Assembly (NCBI GenBank): GCA_047639555.1
Contig: JBLIOE010000014.1
Span: 1-64,000, forward strand
DNA from: JAJRXC01 sp047639555
GTDB taxonomy: Bacteria; Actinomycetota; Acidimicrobiia; Acidimicrobiales; Aldehydirespiratoraceae
Direction of reading: 5' to 3'
DNA: 64,000 nucleotides
Below the pieces are notes generated by a model. That model was not told the origin of the DNA and did no database searches. It saw only the letters and a program-made list of their open reading frames with translations. Each line of letters opens with the position of its first letter. Within the stretch, counting starts at the first letter, position 1. Positions 25,163-33,981 of this stretch are shown here, in pieces. The position numbers and the translations under genes were made by a program.

Positions 25163-25876
25163 ATGACTGAATCAACCGATCTGGCCGACTTTGCGACGAT
25201 GGTCTCGCCGGGCGCGAAAGAGTGCATCTCTCTCGTTGGCGGGGGCGGGAAGACGACGCTGTTGTTTGCCTTGGGCGAGCAGCTGTCGGGAACCGTTGTG
25301 CTCTCTACGACCACAAAAATGGGAACCGATCGGACCGAGGGATACGTCCCGTTGATCGACCCGTCGCCGGCTGAACTCTCGCTCGCGCTTGATCGCGACC
25401 GGGTCGTCCTGACGTGGAAGGCAGACGAGGAACATCGCGCCGTGGGCTACTCCGCGGACGAAGCAACGGGTTTTGTGGCGCTGGCCGACTACGTCATTCT
25501 GGAAGCCGATGGCTCCCGGCGCCGACCGTTCAAGGCGCCCGCGGCGCATGAGCCGGTCATCCCGGCGGCAACAACTTTGCTACTTGCCTGCGTCGGCACG
25601 GCCGCCTTACACGGGGTGATCAGCGACGTTTGTCATCGCCCCGACGAGGTCGCGGCGGTGGCGAAATGCGGAACCGGCGATCGACTCACTCCGGAGCGCC
25701 TCGCCGTGGTGCTGACGAGCTCAAGCGGGTCCAGGAAGGATTGCCCGCCGTCGGCTCGTTTCGTTGTGGTGATGAATCAGGTCGGTGCCGAGCACACGAA
25801 CGATGTTGCCGTGCTCCGAGCGTCACTCGATCCAGCTGTTGAGTTAGTTGCGGTCGCAAGACAAGAAAGTCCCTAA
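25163..25876 (+). CDS. yqeC: YqeC-like selenium cofactor biosynthesis protein
   Basis: A 237-residue P-loop protein. ECISLVGGGGKTTLLFALGE (P loop at 25-32), VVLSTTTKM, DYVILEADGSRRRPFKAPA and HEPVIPAATTLLLACVG match the YqeC family, which is associated with selenium-dependent molybdenum hydroxylases such as some xanthine dehydrogenases. ATG 25163 is used. The gene is divergent from a nucleoside importer operon with 99 bp between starts, which fits a purine-catabolism connection, but no molybdenum hydroxylase gene is in the window, so the link is inference. Many actinobacteria carry yqeC without proven selenium use; its role could be broader molybdenum-cofactor maturation. Confidence 0.8.
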   Translation: MTESTDLADFATMVSPGAKECISLVGGGGKTTLLFALGEQLSGTVVLSTTTKMGTDRTEGYVPLIDPSPAELSLALDRDRVVLTWKADEEHRAVGYSADEATGFVALADYVILEADGSRRRPFKAPAAHEPVIPAATTLLLACVGTAALHGVISDVCHRPDEVAAVAKCGTGDRLTPERLAVVLTSSSGSRKDCPPSARFVVVMNQVGAEHTNDVAVLRASLDPAVELVAVARQESP

Positions 25877-25968
25877 ACACCCCGCCGGTGCCCCAAATGT
25901 CAGCGAACGATCGTGCCGACATCGATTGCGTTCGTCAACCTCAATCACTCGGCAAGTTGTCTCGGAGT

Positions 25969-25991
25969 GGGTGGGTCGTCGCCGCCCGCCC
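25969..25991. terminator. Possible bidirectional terminator hairpin
   Basis: GGGTGGG (25969-25975) can pair with CCCGCCC (25985-25991) around a nine-base loop, between the converging yqeC and alpha/beta hydrolase genes. There is no clear T run on either side, so the call is weak. The rest of the 137-bp gap shows nothing recognisable. Confidence 0.35.
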
Positions 25992-26013
25992 TTGATTCGA
26001 CAAACCCGACAGT

Positions 26014-26865
26014 TCACTCCAGATGGGACGCCAGGTCTGCCGCGAGCTGCGGAATCTCGTTGCTGATGCTGAGATGAGCATGGTCGGGAAACAAGACCAG
26101 ACTCGCGTTTGGAATGAGTTCGGCGGTGTGGCGGCTGTGGGCGGCAGGAACGTTCGTGTCGGCCTCGCCCTGAAGCACTCGTACAGGCGCGGTGATTGTC
26201 GCGGGGTCGAAAGCCCACGGCCTTCCGAGTACATGCATGTCCTGTGCCATTCCGGCGACCCCTTGACGGAACGCTTCAGTAACCATCGCGATGATGCCCT
26301 CGAGGTTCGACTCCTCGGCCAGCCAGGCGGCATCGGCAGGTCCGGGTTCGCCCGGGCGAGGGAAATACCTCGAGCCATCGGCCCCGTAATGCGCCTCACA
26401 CCATGCCGTCGCCGCGTTCTCATCGTCCAGCCCGAACATGATCAGATCCTCTTCGTCCAGGCCGTCTGCGGCACCAGGCCAGGCCATATCGGTCAACCCG
26501 GCGACGATCCCGGCGCTGGCGACTCGTAGTTGTAAAAGTGAGGCGCAAGCCACCGCGTACGGCCCGCCAGCGGAGTACCCCATCACCGCAAAACGTTCCG
26601 CCTCTAGATGGTCGGCAAGCGCAGCGACGTCGGCCGGCCAATCGTTGAGGGCTCGCCCCGGTTGGGCAGTGGAACCCCCGATTCCAGGACGATCAGGCGC
26701 GACCACCCGTACACCGAGGGAGTTGAACGAGTCGTCGTGGCCGACGACGTCGAGGCGGCTGGTCGGAGAGCCGTGGAAGTAGATGACGAGCGGTCCGTCG
26801 GAGAGGCCGCAGTCGGTGTAGGCGAGCGAGCGGCCGTCGGCCAGGATCATGGATGCATCGAGCAT
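26014..26865 (-). CDS. Alpha/beta-fold hydrolase
   Basis: A 283-residue serine hydrolase: VIYFHGSPTSRLDV (oxyanion region), APDRPGIGGS, nucleophile elbow GYSAGG, VRVLQGEADTNVPAAHSRH (acid) and FPDHAHLSISN (histidine). The GSPTSR and DRPGIGGS segments are typical of the proline-iminopeptidase/epoxide-hydrolase-like branch, but the substrate is open. ATG 26865 follows TACGTT by seven bases, with no Shine-Dalgarno sequence (leaderless pattern). It is downstream of the amidohydrolase-like gene after a 126-bp gap, so it is likely a separate transcription unit on the same strand. Confidence 0.87.
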   Translation of the reverse strand: MLDASMILADGRSLAYTDCGLSDGPLVIYFHGSPTSRLDVVGHDDSFNSLGVRVVAPDRPGIGGSTAQPGRALNDWPADVAALADHLEAERFAVMGYSAGGPYAVACASLLQLRVASAGIVAGLTDMAWPGAADGLDEEDLIMFGLDDENAATAWCEAHYGADGSRYFPRPGEPGPADAAWLAEESNLEGIIAMVTEAFRQGVAGMAQDMHVLGRPWAFDPATITAPVRVLQGEADTNVPAAHSRHTAELIPNASLVLFPDHAHLSISNEIPQLAADLASHLE

Positions 26866-26991
26866 CCGACCGAACGTAGTCCAGCGTGAAAGTGGCCGTC
26901 AGAGTGGTCTGGTCGTGTTGATCGCGTAATAGGGGTGAGTAGATCGCTCGCAGCGTGCGCCGGCCGCATCCGCAACCGCCAGCCTCGACGA

Positions 26992-27837
26992 TCAGCCCCG
27001 CGGGGGTTTGCGCTCGCGGAAGAAGAAGTCCTCCGCGTTCGTGCGCAGGAACTTCTCAAGCACGCCGTCTCGTAGGTCGAGCTGCTCGGCCTCCTCGATC
27101 ACGCGTTTCATCGGCAGCACCGGGTGGTCACTGGCGAACATCACTTTGTTTTTGCCGCGCGTGTTCATGAAATGCACGAACTCGTCGGGGAAGTGTCGCG
27201 GCGAATACGCCGACGTCATGATCGACAGATTGGCGTACTTGATCATTAGGCGCATCGCGGTGCCCCACCACGGATCGGCGCCATGGGCCATGCAGAGCCG
27301 AAGGTCGGGGAACCGGTAACAGATGCGGTCGAGGTGGATTGGGTCCTGGCACTCGCCCGGGACCGGCGGGCCCGGCAAGCCGGTGTTGATCGAGAGGGGG
27401 AGATCGAGCTCAACACACTTTGCGTAGAGCGGGTAGTAGAGGGCGTCGCTCGGTGGAATATCAAGATCGAAGGGCACGACCCTCGCCATGGTGACCGGAT
27501 ATTCAGCGACCAGATCCTCGAGCCGCCACAACTCGCGCATCAGCTTCTGCGGCCGCACATACGCCGCCAGCGAGAACCGATCGGGCCGCTTCTCGACGAA
27601 CTCCAGAACGGTCGGCTCGGGCTTGTAGACGCTCGTCGAGATCACGGCTCGTTCGACGCCCGCTTCGTCCATCTGTTCGATGGTCTCCTCGATCGACAAC
27701 GACTTGAAGAAGTCGTCGCCGCCATTGAAGTAGTCCTCTTTGACTCGTTTGAGGTATTCCACGGGGATGCCCGCGCCCATATTGACGTTGACCCAGAGGT
27801 CGATAGCGCGGTGATTCGAGGAGAGGTGGTTGTTCAT
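26992..27837 (-). CDS. Amidohydrolase-2-like TIM-barrel protein lacking the HxH motif (paralogue)
   Basis: A 281-residue protein related to the product of 15101-16018: both share the course PLYAKCVEL/PIYALCVEL, GLPGPPVP/GIPGPRVP, YRFPDLRLCMAHG, MRLMIKYANLSIMTSAYSPRHFPDE and FMNTRGKNKVMFASDHPVL. The first-strand HxH of amidohydrolases is replaced by AIDLWVN (11-17), but His185 and the last-strand Asp237 (FASDHP) are kept, so it has lost less than its paralogue. The ATG at 27837 has AAGGA six bases upstream and lies 25 bp after the PQQ lipoprotein stop, so it is probably the last gene of the acyl-CoA dehydrogenase operon. Function unknown; decarboxylase or hydrolase of a CoA-derived acid are options. 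Confidence 0.83.
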   Translation of the reverse strand: MNNHLSSNHRAIDLWVNVNMGAGIPVEYLKRVKEDYFNGGDDFFKSLSIEETIEQMDEAGVERAVISTSVYKPEPTVLEFVEKRPDRFSLAAYVRPQKLMRELWRLEDLVAEYPVTMARVVPFDLDIPPSDALYYPLYAKCVELDLPLSINTGLPGPPVPGECQDPIHLDRICYRFPDLRLCMAHGADPWWGTAMRLMIKYANLSIMTSAYSPRHFPDEFVHFMNTRGKNKVMFASDHPVLPMKRVIEEAEQLDLRDGVLEKFLRTNAEDFFFRERKPPRG

Positions 27838-27862
27838 GACTGTCCTTCACGGGATAACGCGG

Positions 27863-30766
27863 TCACGGAATAACACTGACGGCGTCGGGGAAACGAAGGC
27901 CGTCGTCGATGACCTCTGGCGGTTGGGGGTCACCGTCGACGAAGCGAATGACTCGCACGGTGCCGATGGCATTGCCGGGGCCGACGCTGCCACTGTCGTG
28001 CAGGACGATCGCGAGGTCGGCGTACCAGAGCGTTCCGTCGGCAGTGACCGTGAGCCCGTTGGGCGTCCCGGTGGAGAACGGTTCGGAGCCGAAGGTCTCG
28101 CCTTCAGGGGGCCGCAGGATCTCGCGAACGAACTGGCCGTCGGCGTTGTATTCGTTGATGACGCCCGTGAAGACCGATGACACGTACCAGCCGCCATTGG
28201 GCGACGGCGCGATGCCGCTCGTGATCCCGAGCGCGCCGTCGGCGGGGTTGATGAACAGCTCGCTCGTGGTGGGGAGATCGCATTCGTCGAGCGAGGTGGG
28301 GAGGTTCGTGTAACGGCTTACGCCGGGACCGCGAGCAGCTGCGACCAACACAGTGTCGCCATCGACGGCGATCTGCTGGGCCGTGGCAATCGCGATGTCG
28401 ACCTTGCAGTGGTCGGTAATCTCGCCGACGTACGACGCTGCGCCGGCGTCGCTATCGGGCGGGAAGAACATCATCAGCTGACCAGTGGCGTCGCCGGTCG
28501 CCTGGTTACCGACATCAGTCAGAACGACTCGCCCACCGGACAAGACGCCGCACCCAAACATTTCGGGTTGGCTGTCAGCGGGCTGATACGTCGGTATGAG
28601 CTTGCCGATTTGTTCAGCATGGAACTCGCCGATGCGGTCGCCGGAGAGGGAGAAGATCCCCCATCCTGGTGGAAGATCCGGCTGCCCCGTGTCTTCGCCA
28701 GCGATGAATGTGTGGTCGTCGAGGAAGCAGACTTGGGCGTTGATATCGCGGCCGTTGTCGGGGTCGTCGTTGGCGTTCTGGATCAGTAGTTGTTGGCGGC
28801 CGTCGAGTGTGTAGGCGACGAGGTCGTTGCCCTGCCCGGAGAAAACGACATGCCCAGCGTCGGGGTCGACGTCGAGGAGCGCGGTTTGGAGTGGGGGCGA
28901 GAACGCGATCGTGTCCACCAACCGGGAGAAGCCGTCGCCCGCCTCGGGGACCGTGTCAGCAGAAGCAATCGCCAGCACGCTGATGCGGTTGTAGCTCGCA
29001 CCCGGATTGGGCACAGTCGTTCCGGTGCAGGTTCCTGCTTCGTCGAGCACGCAGAGGAATCCTCCGTTTGGGTCGTCGTCGCGTTCGGAAATCATCACGC
29101 CGAATGCGGTGGCCCCGACGGCGGCAGCGTCGCTGCCCTCACGAATCCATGCGCTTGGATCGCCGAGTCCGCTGCTTGTCACCGAGATCTCGAAGGGGTC
29201 CGCTTGGAACGTCATTGTGAGCTCGGGCGCCGTGCCCGCCGGGGGGTCTTTGATTCCGAAGGTCAAGGAACAGGGCTGATCGATGCAGTCGCCGCTGGCG
29301 TCGACCAGCCTGACCGGTTCGCCGGCGGTCGGTGCGGTGGGCGTCGCCTCCGGCGGCACGAAGGTAACGACCGCGTCGGGATCGACGGAGAAACGAAAGA
29401 CGCCACTACTGGCCGACGGTCCGGCGCTGCCCGGCTCGCGGAAACCTGCTACCGCCCAAACGTCATCACCGACGGCCGCGATTCCGCCGCTGGCCAACGC
29501 GCCGAGCGGGTGTGACCATCGCATGTCGCCAGTTTTGAGATCCACGGCGCGAAGCAGGGTGTCGATCGATGCGACGAACGCAAGGTCGCCGACAATCGTG
29601 GTTGGCGCGAAACTCGGTTCGACCGCCAGCTGTTGCCATCTGATGGCTCCGGTGTCGGCATCGATCGCATGAAGACAGGGGCACGGGCCGACCGCGGTGG
29701 CGCCCACGATGACACCGTCACCGACCGCGGCGGGACCGATGAAGCCGCCGCTGGCGAAGTTCGGCCGTATGAAGCCATCCTCGGTCGCGGTCGTTGACCA
29801 GACGATCTCGCCGGTGTCGCGGTCAACGGCGTAGTAGGTCGCGTCCTTGTTGCCGAGACCGACGAGGGCCCGACCGGAGCTCGTCGTGAAGAGGTTCGGA
29901 GCACCGGCAAAGTCGGCGTCTCGGTCGTTCTTTTCATCGTGGGGTTGGAACGACCACACGGCGTCGCCGGTGTTGGCATCGATGGCAATGAGCGCCTCGC
30001 TGAACTCGTTCCAGCCTTCTCTCGCGGTCGGACAGTTTGCGGTGCCGAAGAACACGAGCTCGCGCTCGGGATCGAGCGTTGGTGTGCCCCAGACGCCGCC
30101 GCAGCCGTTGCGTTGCCCCTTCTCCGGGTCGAAGTACCAGAGTTCCGCGCCGCTTTCGATGTCGAGGGCGAGAACTCCCGAGCGCAGCGGGGCGCCATGG
30201 GCGTCGAAGCCGACGATCACTGCGTTCCCGGCCAGCAGAGGCGAACCGAGAACCTCCCCGAAGTCGTCGTTGGTTACCCGGTGCGCCCATCGCTCGCGGC
30301 CATCGGTCGGGTCAAGGGCGTAGACGGTGTCCCCGGCAGCCACGATGACGGCCGGCTCCGAACGTTCAGTCGAATACGCGACACTCCCGGAGATCTGACC
30401 TCCGTATTGCCGTGGGTTGAGCGCCATCTGCTGGCGCCATTGCTCGGCCCCGGTCTCGGCGTCGAGTGAGTACACAACACCGGCCCAGTCGCCCACAAAT
30501 AGCGAGCCCTCGACGACAACCGGCGAACCGCTGACGACATCGTCAGTATTGAAGAACCAGATTGGCCGGAGCTCATCGACGTTGTCTGTCGTAATGGAGG
30601 TGTTGCAGCTCTGGAACGATCGCCCGCTCGTGCCGCCGAAGGTTGGCCACTGGCACTCGGCATCTGCGTCGGCGACGCTAGCGAGTTCGACTCGTGGCAG
30701 CGGGTTGTCGGCCGCACAGGCACTCGCAAGGAGAAGGAACGAGACGGCGACGATGACCCGCCGCAT
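27863..30766 (-). CDS. Large PQQ-type beta-propeller lipoprotein
   Basis: A 967-residue exported lipoprotein: signal peptide with lipobox LLASAC (Cys17), then a propeller with repeats of the PQQ-dehydrogenase type (WPTFGGTSGRSFQSCNTSI, GVVYSLDAETGAEQWRQQ, DTVYALDPTDGRERWAH, LIAIDANTGDAVWSFQ, LHAIDADTGAIRWQQL) to about residue 460, and a second half of unrelated beta-rich sequence ending in NHL-like text (GIAPSPNGGWYVSSVFTGVI, NGLTVTADGTLWYADLA). There is no c-type heme CxxCH. The first half resembles polyvinyl-alcohol-dehydrogenase-like proteins, but whether it binds PQQ or is only a binding propeller cannot be told. Its ATG overlaps the MaoC gene stop by one base (TAATG), which ties a surface protein to a cytoplasmic acyl-CoA pathway. 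Confidence 0.85.
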   Translation of the reverse strand: MRRVIVAVSFLLLASACAADNPLPRVELASVADADAECQWPTFGGTSGRSFQSCNTSITTDNVDELRPIWFFNTDDVVSGSPVVVEGSLFVGDWAGVVYSLDAETGAEQWRQQMALNPRQYGGQISGSVAYSTERSEPAVIVAAGDTVYALDPTDGRERWAHRVTNDDFGEVLGSPLLAGNAVIVGFDAHGAPLRSGVLALDIESGAELWYFDPEKGQRNGCGGVWGTPTLDPERELVFFGTANCPTAREGWNEFSEALIAIDANTGDAVWSFQPHDEKNDRDADFAGAPNLFTTSSGRALVGLGNKDATYYAVDRDTGEIVWSTTATEDGFIRPNFASGGFIGPAAVGDGVIVGATAVGPCPCLHAIDADTGAIRWQQLAVEPSFAPTTIVGDLAFVASIDTLLRAVDLKTGDMRWSHPLGALASGGIAAVGDDVWAVAGFREPGSAGPSASSGVFRFSVDPDAVVTFVPPEATPTAPTAGEPVRLVDASGDCIDQPCSLTFGIKDPPAGTAPELTMTFQADPFEISVTSSGLGDPSAWIREGSDAAAVGATAFGVMISERDDDPNGGFLCVLDEAGTCTGTTVPNPGASYNRISVLAIASADTVPEAGDGFSRLVDTIAFSPPLQTALLDVDPDAGHVVFSGQGNDLVAYTLDGRQQLLIQNANDDPDNGRDINAQVCFLDDHTFIAGEDTGQPDLPPGWGIFSLSGDRIGEFHAEQIGKLIPTYQPADSQPEMFGCGVLSGGRVVLTDVGNQATGDATGQLMMFFPPDSDAGAASYVGEITDHCKVDIAIATAQQIAVDGDTVLVAAARGPGVSRYTNLPTSLDECDLPTTSELFINPADGALGITSGIAPSPNGGWYVSSVFTGVINEYNADGQFVREILRPPEGETFGSEPFSTGTPNGLTVTADGTLWYADLAIVLHDSGSVGPGNAIGTVRVIRFVDGDPQPPEVIDDGLRFPDAVSVIP

Positions 30767-31737
30767 TACGGGGCGACCGCCACGAGTGTCCAGTCGAGGA
30801 CTTTCGAGTCTTCGTCACGGTGGGCGAAGCCCTCGATCCGGATGGCGAACGCCCGTCCGTTTCCGGCTGGCGCGATCTCGATCAGCGTGTGTTGGAACGA
30901 CAGCAGGTCGCCCTCGAACGCCGGTCCGGTGTGGTCACACCCGTGCCAACCAACGACGGTCGCCATCCCGGGCAGAACTCGCGAGAGTGAGGCCTGGGCG
31001 AGGCCCACGACGTGCCCGCCGTAGACAAGGCGCTCGGGGTACGGCGATTTCTCGACATCGCGGTGCACCATCGCGAGGTTGTGCGTGAGCCGGACGAGGC
31101 CGGTCGCGTTGTCGATGATGTCGCGGGTGGCGTCGACAACCGTCTCGCCCTCGGCCCAGGTAGTTGGCGGTCCCAGCGGCGCGAAGTCCCAGGCTGCGGG
31201 TACGAGCGCGGCGTAGGAAGCGAGGTCCAGCTCCGAGTCACTGCCGAGGTCGTCGGTGTGGCCGGGAGCGGCGTCGTGTTTCGCCTGCGGGAGCATCGGG
31301 CAGCGCTGATACTCGATCGCCGGTTCGCCATTGGCGGTCGTGACAATGTCGACGAGAACCTTCCCGCGACGGTGGCGGCCTTCTTTGTACGAACCGTCGG
31401 AGAGAGCAGTAACGGTGACGACGGTGGCCATCGAGTCACCAAGGAATACGGGTCGAACAATTCGCACATCTCGGTAGAACAGGTTGGCGATTGCCCGTCG
31501 GCTGATTGTCGTGCTCTGCCCGATCGACAGCTGCATCAGAAGGCCAGCGCTGACCAACCGACCCTCGCGACCTGTGACCGCTTTCGACACCTGGGCGTCA
31601 AGCGCCATTGGCAGCCGCTCGCCAACCCACGACTGGTAGAGCGCCGCCATCCCCGCGTCGAGCGTGACGGCGGGCTGGCGAGGCAGCTCTTCTCCGACGG
31701 AGAGTTGGTCGTAGAAGGGCCCGTCCAGCGGAATCAT
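30766..31737 (-). CDS. MaoC-like double hot-dog acyl-CoA hydratase
   Basis: A 323-residue protein with two hot-dog halves. The second half carries LTHNLAMVHRDVEKSPYPERLVYGGHVVGLAQ, close to the hydratase-2 motif (Asn/His pair followed by a GGHV turn), and the first half has a parallel VSAGLLMQLSIGQ segment. The family hydrates enoyl-CoA to (R)-3-hydroxyacyl-CoA or, in some branches, acts as a thioesterase-like dehydratase. ATG 31737 overlaps the acyl-CoA dehydrogenase stop (ATGA), so dehydrogenation and hydration would be consecutive steps made from one transcript. It precedes the PQQ-propeller lipoprotein gene. Confidence 0.82.
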   Translation of the reverse strand: MIPLDGPFYDQLSVGEELPRQPAVTLDAGMAALYQSWVGERLPMALDAQVSKAVTGREGRLVSAGLLMQLSIGQSTTISRRAIANLFYRDVRIVRPVFLGDSMATVVTVTALSDGSYKEGRHRRGKVLVDIVTTANGEPAIEYQRCPMLPQAKHDAAPGHTDDLGSDSELDLASYAALVPAAWDFAPLGPPTTWAEGETVVDATRDIIDNATGLVRLTHNLAMVHRDVEKSPYPERLVYGGHVVGLAQASLSRVLPGMATVVGWHGCDHTGPAFEGDLLSFQHTLIEIAPAGNGRAFAIRIEGFAHRDEDSKVLDWTLVAVAP

Positions 31738-33044
31738 TGGTTCGCAATCTCGTGTTCGAGACGCGCCTCGATGTGGGCGCGGGCCTCGATCGTGCGGGTC
31801 GGGATGTGCTGCGACGGAAAGAGTCCTTCATAGGGCGTATAGCCCTTGAGGATCGTCTTTGCGATGGTGTCCTTGTGGACTTCGGTGGGGCCATCGGCGA
31901 TGCCCATGACAGGAGCCGACATCCACATGCCGATGAGGGGCATCTCGTTGCTGACACCGAGCGAACCGTGGGCGTGAAGCGCCCGATAGACGACGTCCAT
32001 CAACACCTTCGGCGTTGCGACTTTCACACCCGCGATGTGCTGGCGGATCTTTCCGTAGTCGCCTTCTTTGTCGATCAGCCACGCGGTGTGTAGCACCTGG
32101 AGACGGAATTGCTGGATCTGGACCCAGGAGTCGGCGATCCAGTGCTGGATCGACTGCTTCTCGGCGATGAGGGAGCCCTTCGTCTCGCGAGAGAGCACGC
32201 GCTCACACATCATGTCGAGCGCTCGCTGGGACATGCCGACCGAGCGCATGCCGTGGTGCACCCGGCCGCCGCCGAGGCGGGTCTGCGCAATTTTGAAGCC
32301 GGCGCCTTCGTCGCCGAGCAGATTCTCGGCGGGCACCCGCACTTCGTTGAACCGAAGGTAGGCGTGGCCGGCATCGTCACCGGAGGAACCAGTGCCGAGG
32401 TGCACGTTGCGAATGAGTTCGAGACCCTCGATCTCCTTCGGCACCAGCATCATCGACGACCCCTTGTACACGGGTACGTCGGGGTTCGTGACCAGCATCA
32501 CAATGAGAAAGTCGGCGTAGACAAAGTTGGAGGCGAACCACTTCTCCCCGGAGATGACCCATTCATCGCCGTCGCGGACGGCACTGCAAGTGAACTGGCC
32601 CGGATCGGATCCGGCCTGTGGCTCGGTCATGGCGTAGGTCGTGGAGATCTCGCCCCGAAGCAGGGGAGCGAGGTAGCGCTCCTTCTGTTCGTCGGTGCCG
32701 TAGTGGGCGAGTACCTCAGCGTTGCCCGAGTCGGGGGCCTGGCAACCAAAGACCGACGGCGCCCATGAAGAACGACCGAGAATCTCGTTCATCATGGCGA
32801 GCTTCACCTGGCCGTAGCCGCCGCCGCCGAGCTCGGGGCCAATGTGGCAGGCCCAAAGGCCCTTCTCGCGGACGATGTCCTGCAGCGGGCGCACCAGGCC
32901 CTGCGCCACTTCGTGGGTCTTGTCGAAGGGCGAAACCTCGCCTTTGAAGTAGAGGTCGAGCGGCTCGACCTCGGTCTTGACGAATTCTTCGATCCAATCG
33001 AGCTGAGTTTGGAACTCTGGTTCAACGTCGAAATCAATTGGCAT
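31734..33044 (-). CDS. Acyl-CoA dehydrogenase
   Basis: A 436-residue flavoprotein. TYAMTEPQAGSDPGQFTCSA is the FAD/substrate motif, GDEWVISGEKWFASNFVYADF follows, and the C-terminal helix bundle has LGGGRVHHGMRSVGMSQRALDMMCERV and HGSLGVSNEMPLIGMWM. The mid-length, N-terminal ACAD with the ADGPTEVHKDTIAK end is typical of the FadE12/ACAD10-like class. Electrons would pass to electron-transfer flavoprotein. ATG 33044 is chosen because it has GGGAGG about seven bases upstream and the fold begins there; the frame runs to 33086. A promoter with TATGAT lies just above. It heads the operon dehydrogenase-MaoC-PQQ lipoprotein-amidohydrolase. Confidence 0.92.
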   Translation of the reverse strand: MPIDFDVEPEFQTQLDWIEEFVKTEVEPLDLYFKGEVSPFDKTHEVAQGLVRPLQDIVREKGLWACHIGPELGGGGYGQVKLAMMNEILGRSSWAPSVFGCQAPDSGNAEVLAHYGTDEQKERYLAPLLRGEISTTYAMTEPQAGSDPGQFTCSAVRDGDEWVISGEKWFASNFVYADFLIVMLVTNPDVPVYKGSSMMLVPKEIEGLELIRNVHLGTGSSGDDAGHAYLRFNEVRVPAENLLGDEGAGFKIAQTRLGGGRVHHGMRSVGMSQRALDMMCERVLSRETKGSLIAEKQSIQHWIADSWVQIQQFRLQVLHTAWLIDKEGDYGKIRQHIAGVKVATPKVLMDVVYRALHAHGSLGVSNEMPLIGMWMSAPVMGIADGPTEVHKDTIAKTILKGYTPYEGLFPSQHIPTRTIEARAHIEARLEHEIANQ

Positions 33045-33069
33045 ATCAGTGCCTCCCAGGCATAACGGA

Positions 33070-33098
33070 ATCATAGGAGCCACCACCAGATCTGTCAG
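33070..33098 (-). promoter_or_regulatory. Promoter of the acyl-CoA dehydrogenase operon
   Basis: On the minus strand, CTGACA (33098-33093) and TATGAT (33075-33070) are 17 bp apart, upstream of a GGGAGG ribosome-binding site. The CTGACA -35 box equals one half of the inverted repeats at 37241 and 54238, but the second half-site is poor here (TGGTGG), so a shared regulator is only possible. Confidence 0.6.
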
Positions 33099-33204
33099 AA
33101 TCGCCGGCGTTGGTCAACGCGACGGTGGAACTCGACCCGGCGATCAACTCACTTGACTCACTTGCCGTCGAGTTCGAGAAATTCGGCTGGGATGCCTGCT
33201 TCGG

Positions 33205-33969
33205 TTAGCGGGGTCGACGGCTGGCTGAGCGAATATTGGACTGCACGCAGATGCCGCTGATGGCCGATGACTGGTCACACGCGAGCCAGGTGACGGTCGC
33301 GGCGACCTCCTCCGGCGTGGTGAGGCGGGCCAGGTTCAGATCGGCAGTATGGGCTTCGACTCCACCCGGCTGCTGGTCGAGGTAGGCGAGGAGCGGTGTC
33401 GTTGCGGTTGGTCCGGGTGTGACCGCGTTGGCTCGGATGCCCTGATTGCCATATTCCGTCGCGACGGTTTCCATCAGCGAGATCACGCCCGCTTTTGCCG
33501 CCGCGTAACCGCCGAGTCCGTGTTGGCCACCAATACCCGCACCGGACGACATCGAAACGATGCTGCCGCCCCCGGACTTCAGCATGTGAGGGATGACCGC
33601 TCGGGTCGCGAAGAAGCAGGTGTCGAGCGTGAGTCGCTGTTGGGATCGCCAACTGTCGTCGTCGGTGTCGCCGAGGAGACCGTGTCGCGAGACACCGACG
33701 TTGTTGTAGAGCACGTCGATTCGACCATGAGACCGGGCGGCTTCGTTCACCCAATTGTTGATGAATTCAGAATCGGAAGCGTCGCCGACCATGCCCGACG
33801 CGCCGGTTTCCTCGACGATCTCGCTGAATGCTTCGGTGTTGATGTCGTTGAGCCAGAGCAGGGCGCCCTCCTCTGCGAACCGGCGAGCGACCGCGGCCCC
33901 GATGCCGGAACCAGCACCGGTGATGAGCGCGACTCTGTCGTGAAGCAAGCCCGAGCCTTCGAGAACCAT
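33205..33969 (-). CDS. Short-chain dehydrogenase/reductase
   Basis: A 254-residue SDR: nucleotide motif TGAGSGIG near residue 17, NNVG, catalytic Ser in VSMSSGAG and YAAAK. An aspartate-rich LNDIN segment after strand 2 suggests NAD(H). The C terminus (ISGICVQSNIRSASRRPR) lacks the VDGG motif found at this place in most SDRs; this may be a subfamily trait or a late frameshift. It lies 12 bp after the APH-like gene stop and is the last gene of the M24-APH-SDR run. The function is oxidation or reduction of an unknown hydroxy/keto compound. Confidence 0.85.
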   Translation of the reverse strand: MVLEGSGLLHDRVALITGAGSGIGAAVARRFAEEGALLWLNDINTEAFSEIVEETGASGMVGDASDSEFINNWVNEAARSHGRIDVLYNNVGVSRHGLLGDTDDDSWRSQQRLTLDTCFFATRAVIPHMLKSGGGSIVSMSSGAGIGGQHGLGGYAAAKAGVISLMETVATEYGNQGIRANAVTPGPTATTPLLAYLDQQPGGVEAHTADLNLARLTTPEEVAATVTWLACDQSSAISGICVQSNIRSASRRPR

Positions 33970-33981
33970 GACGGCAGTTTG

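Noticed and set aside
25877..26013. A small RNA or extra small gene between yqeC and the hydrolase
   Set aside because: Only a GC hairpin without a T run is visible; no promoter, no start with a supported frame.
29674..29688. A possible heme-binding CPCLH in the propeller lipoprotein
   Set aside because: It is CxCxH, not CxxCH, so a c-type heme site is not supported.
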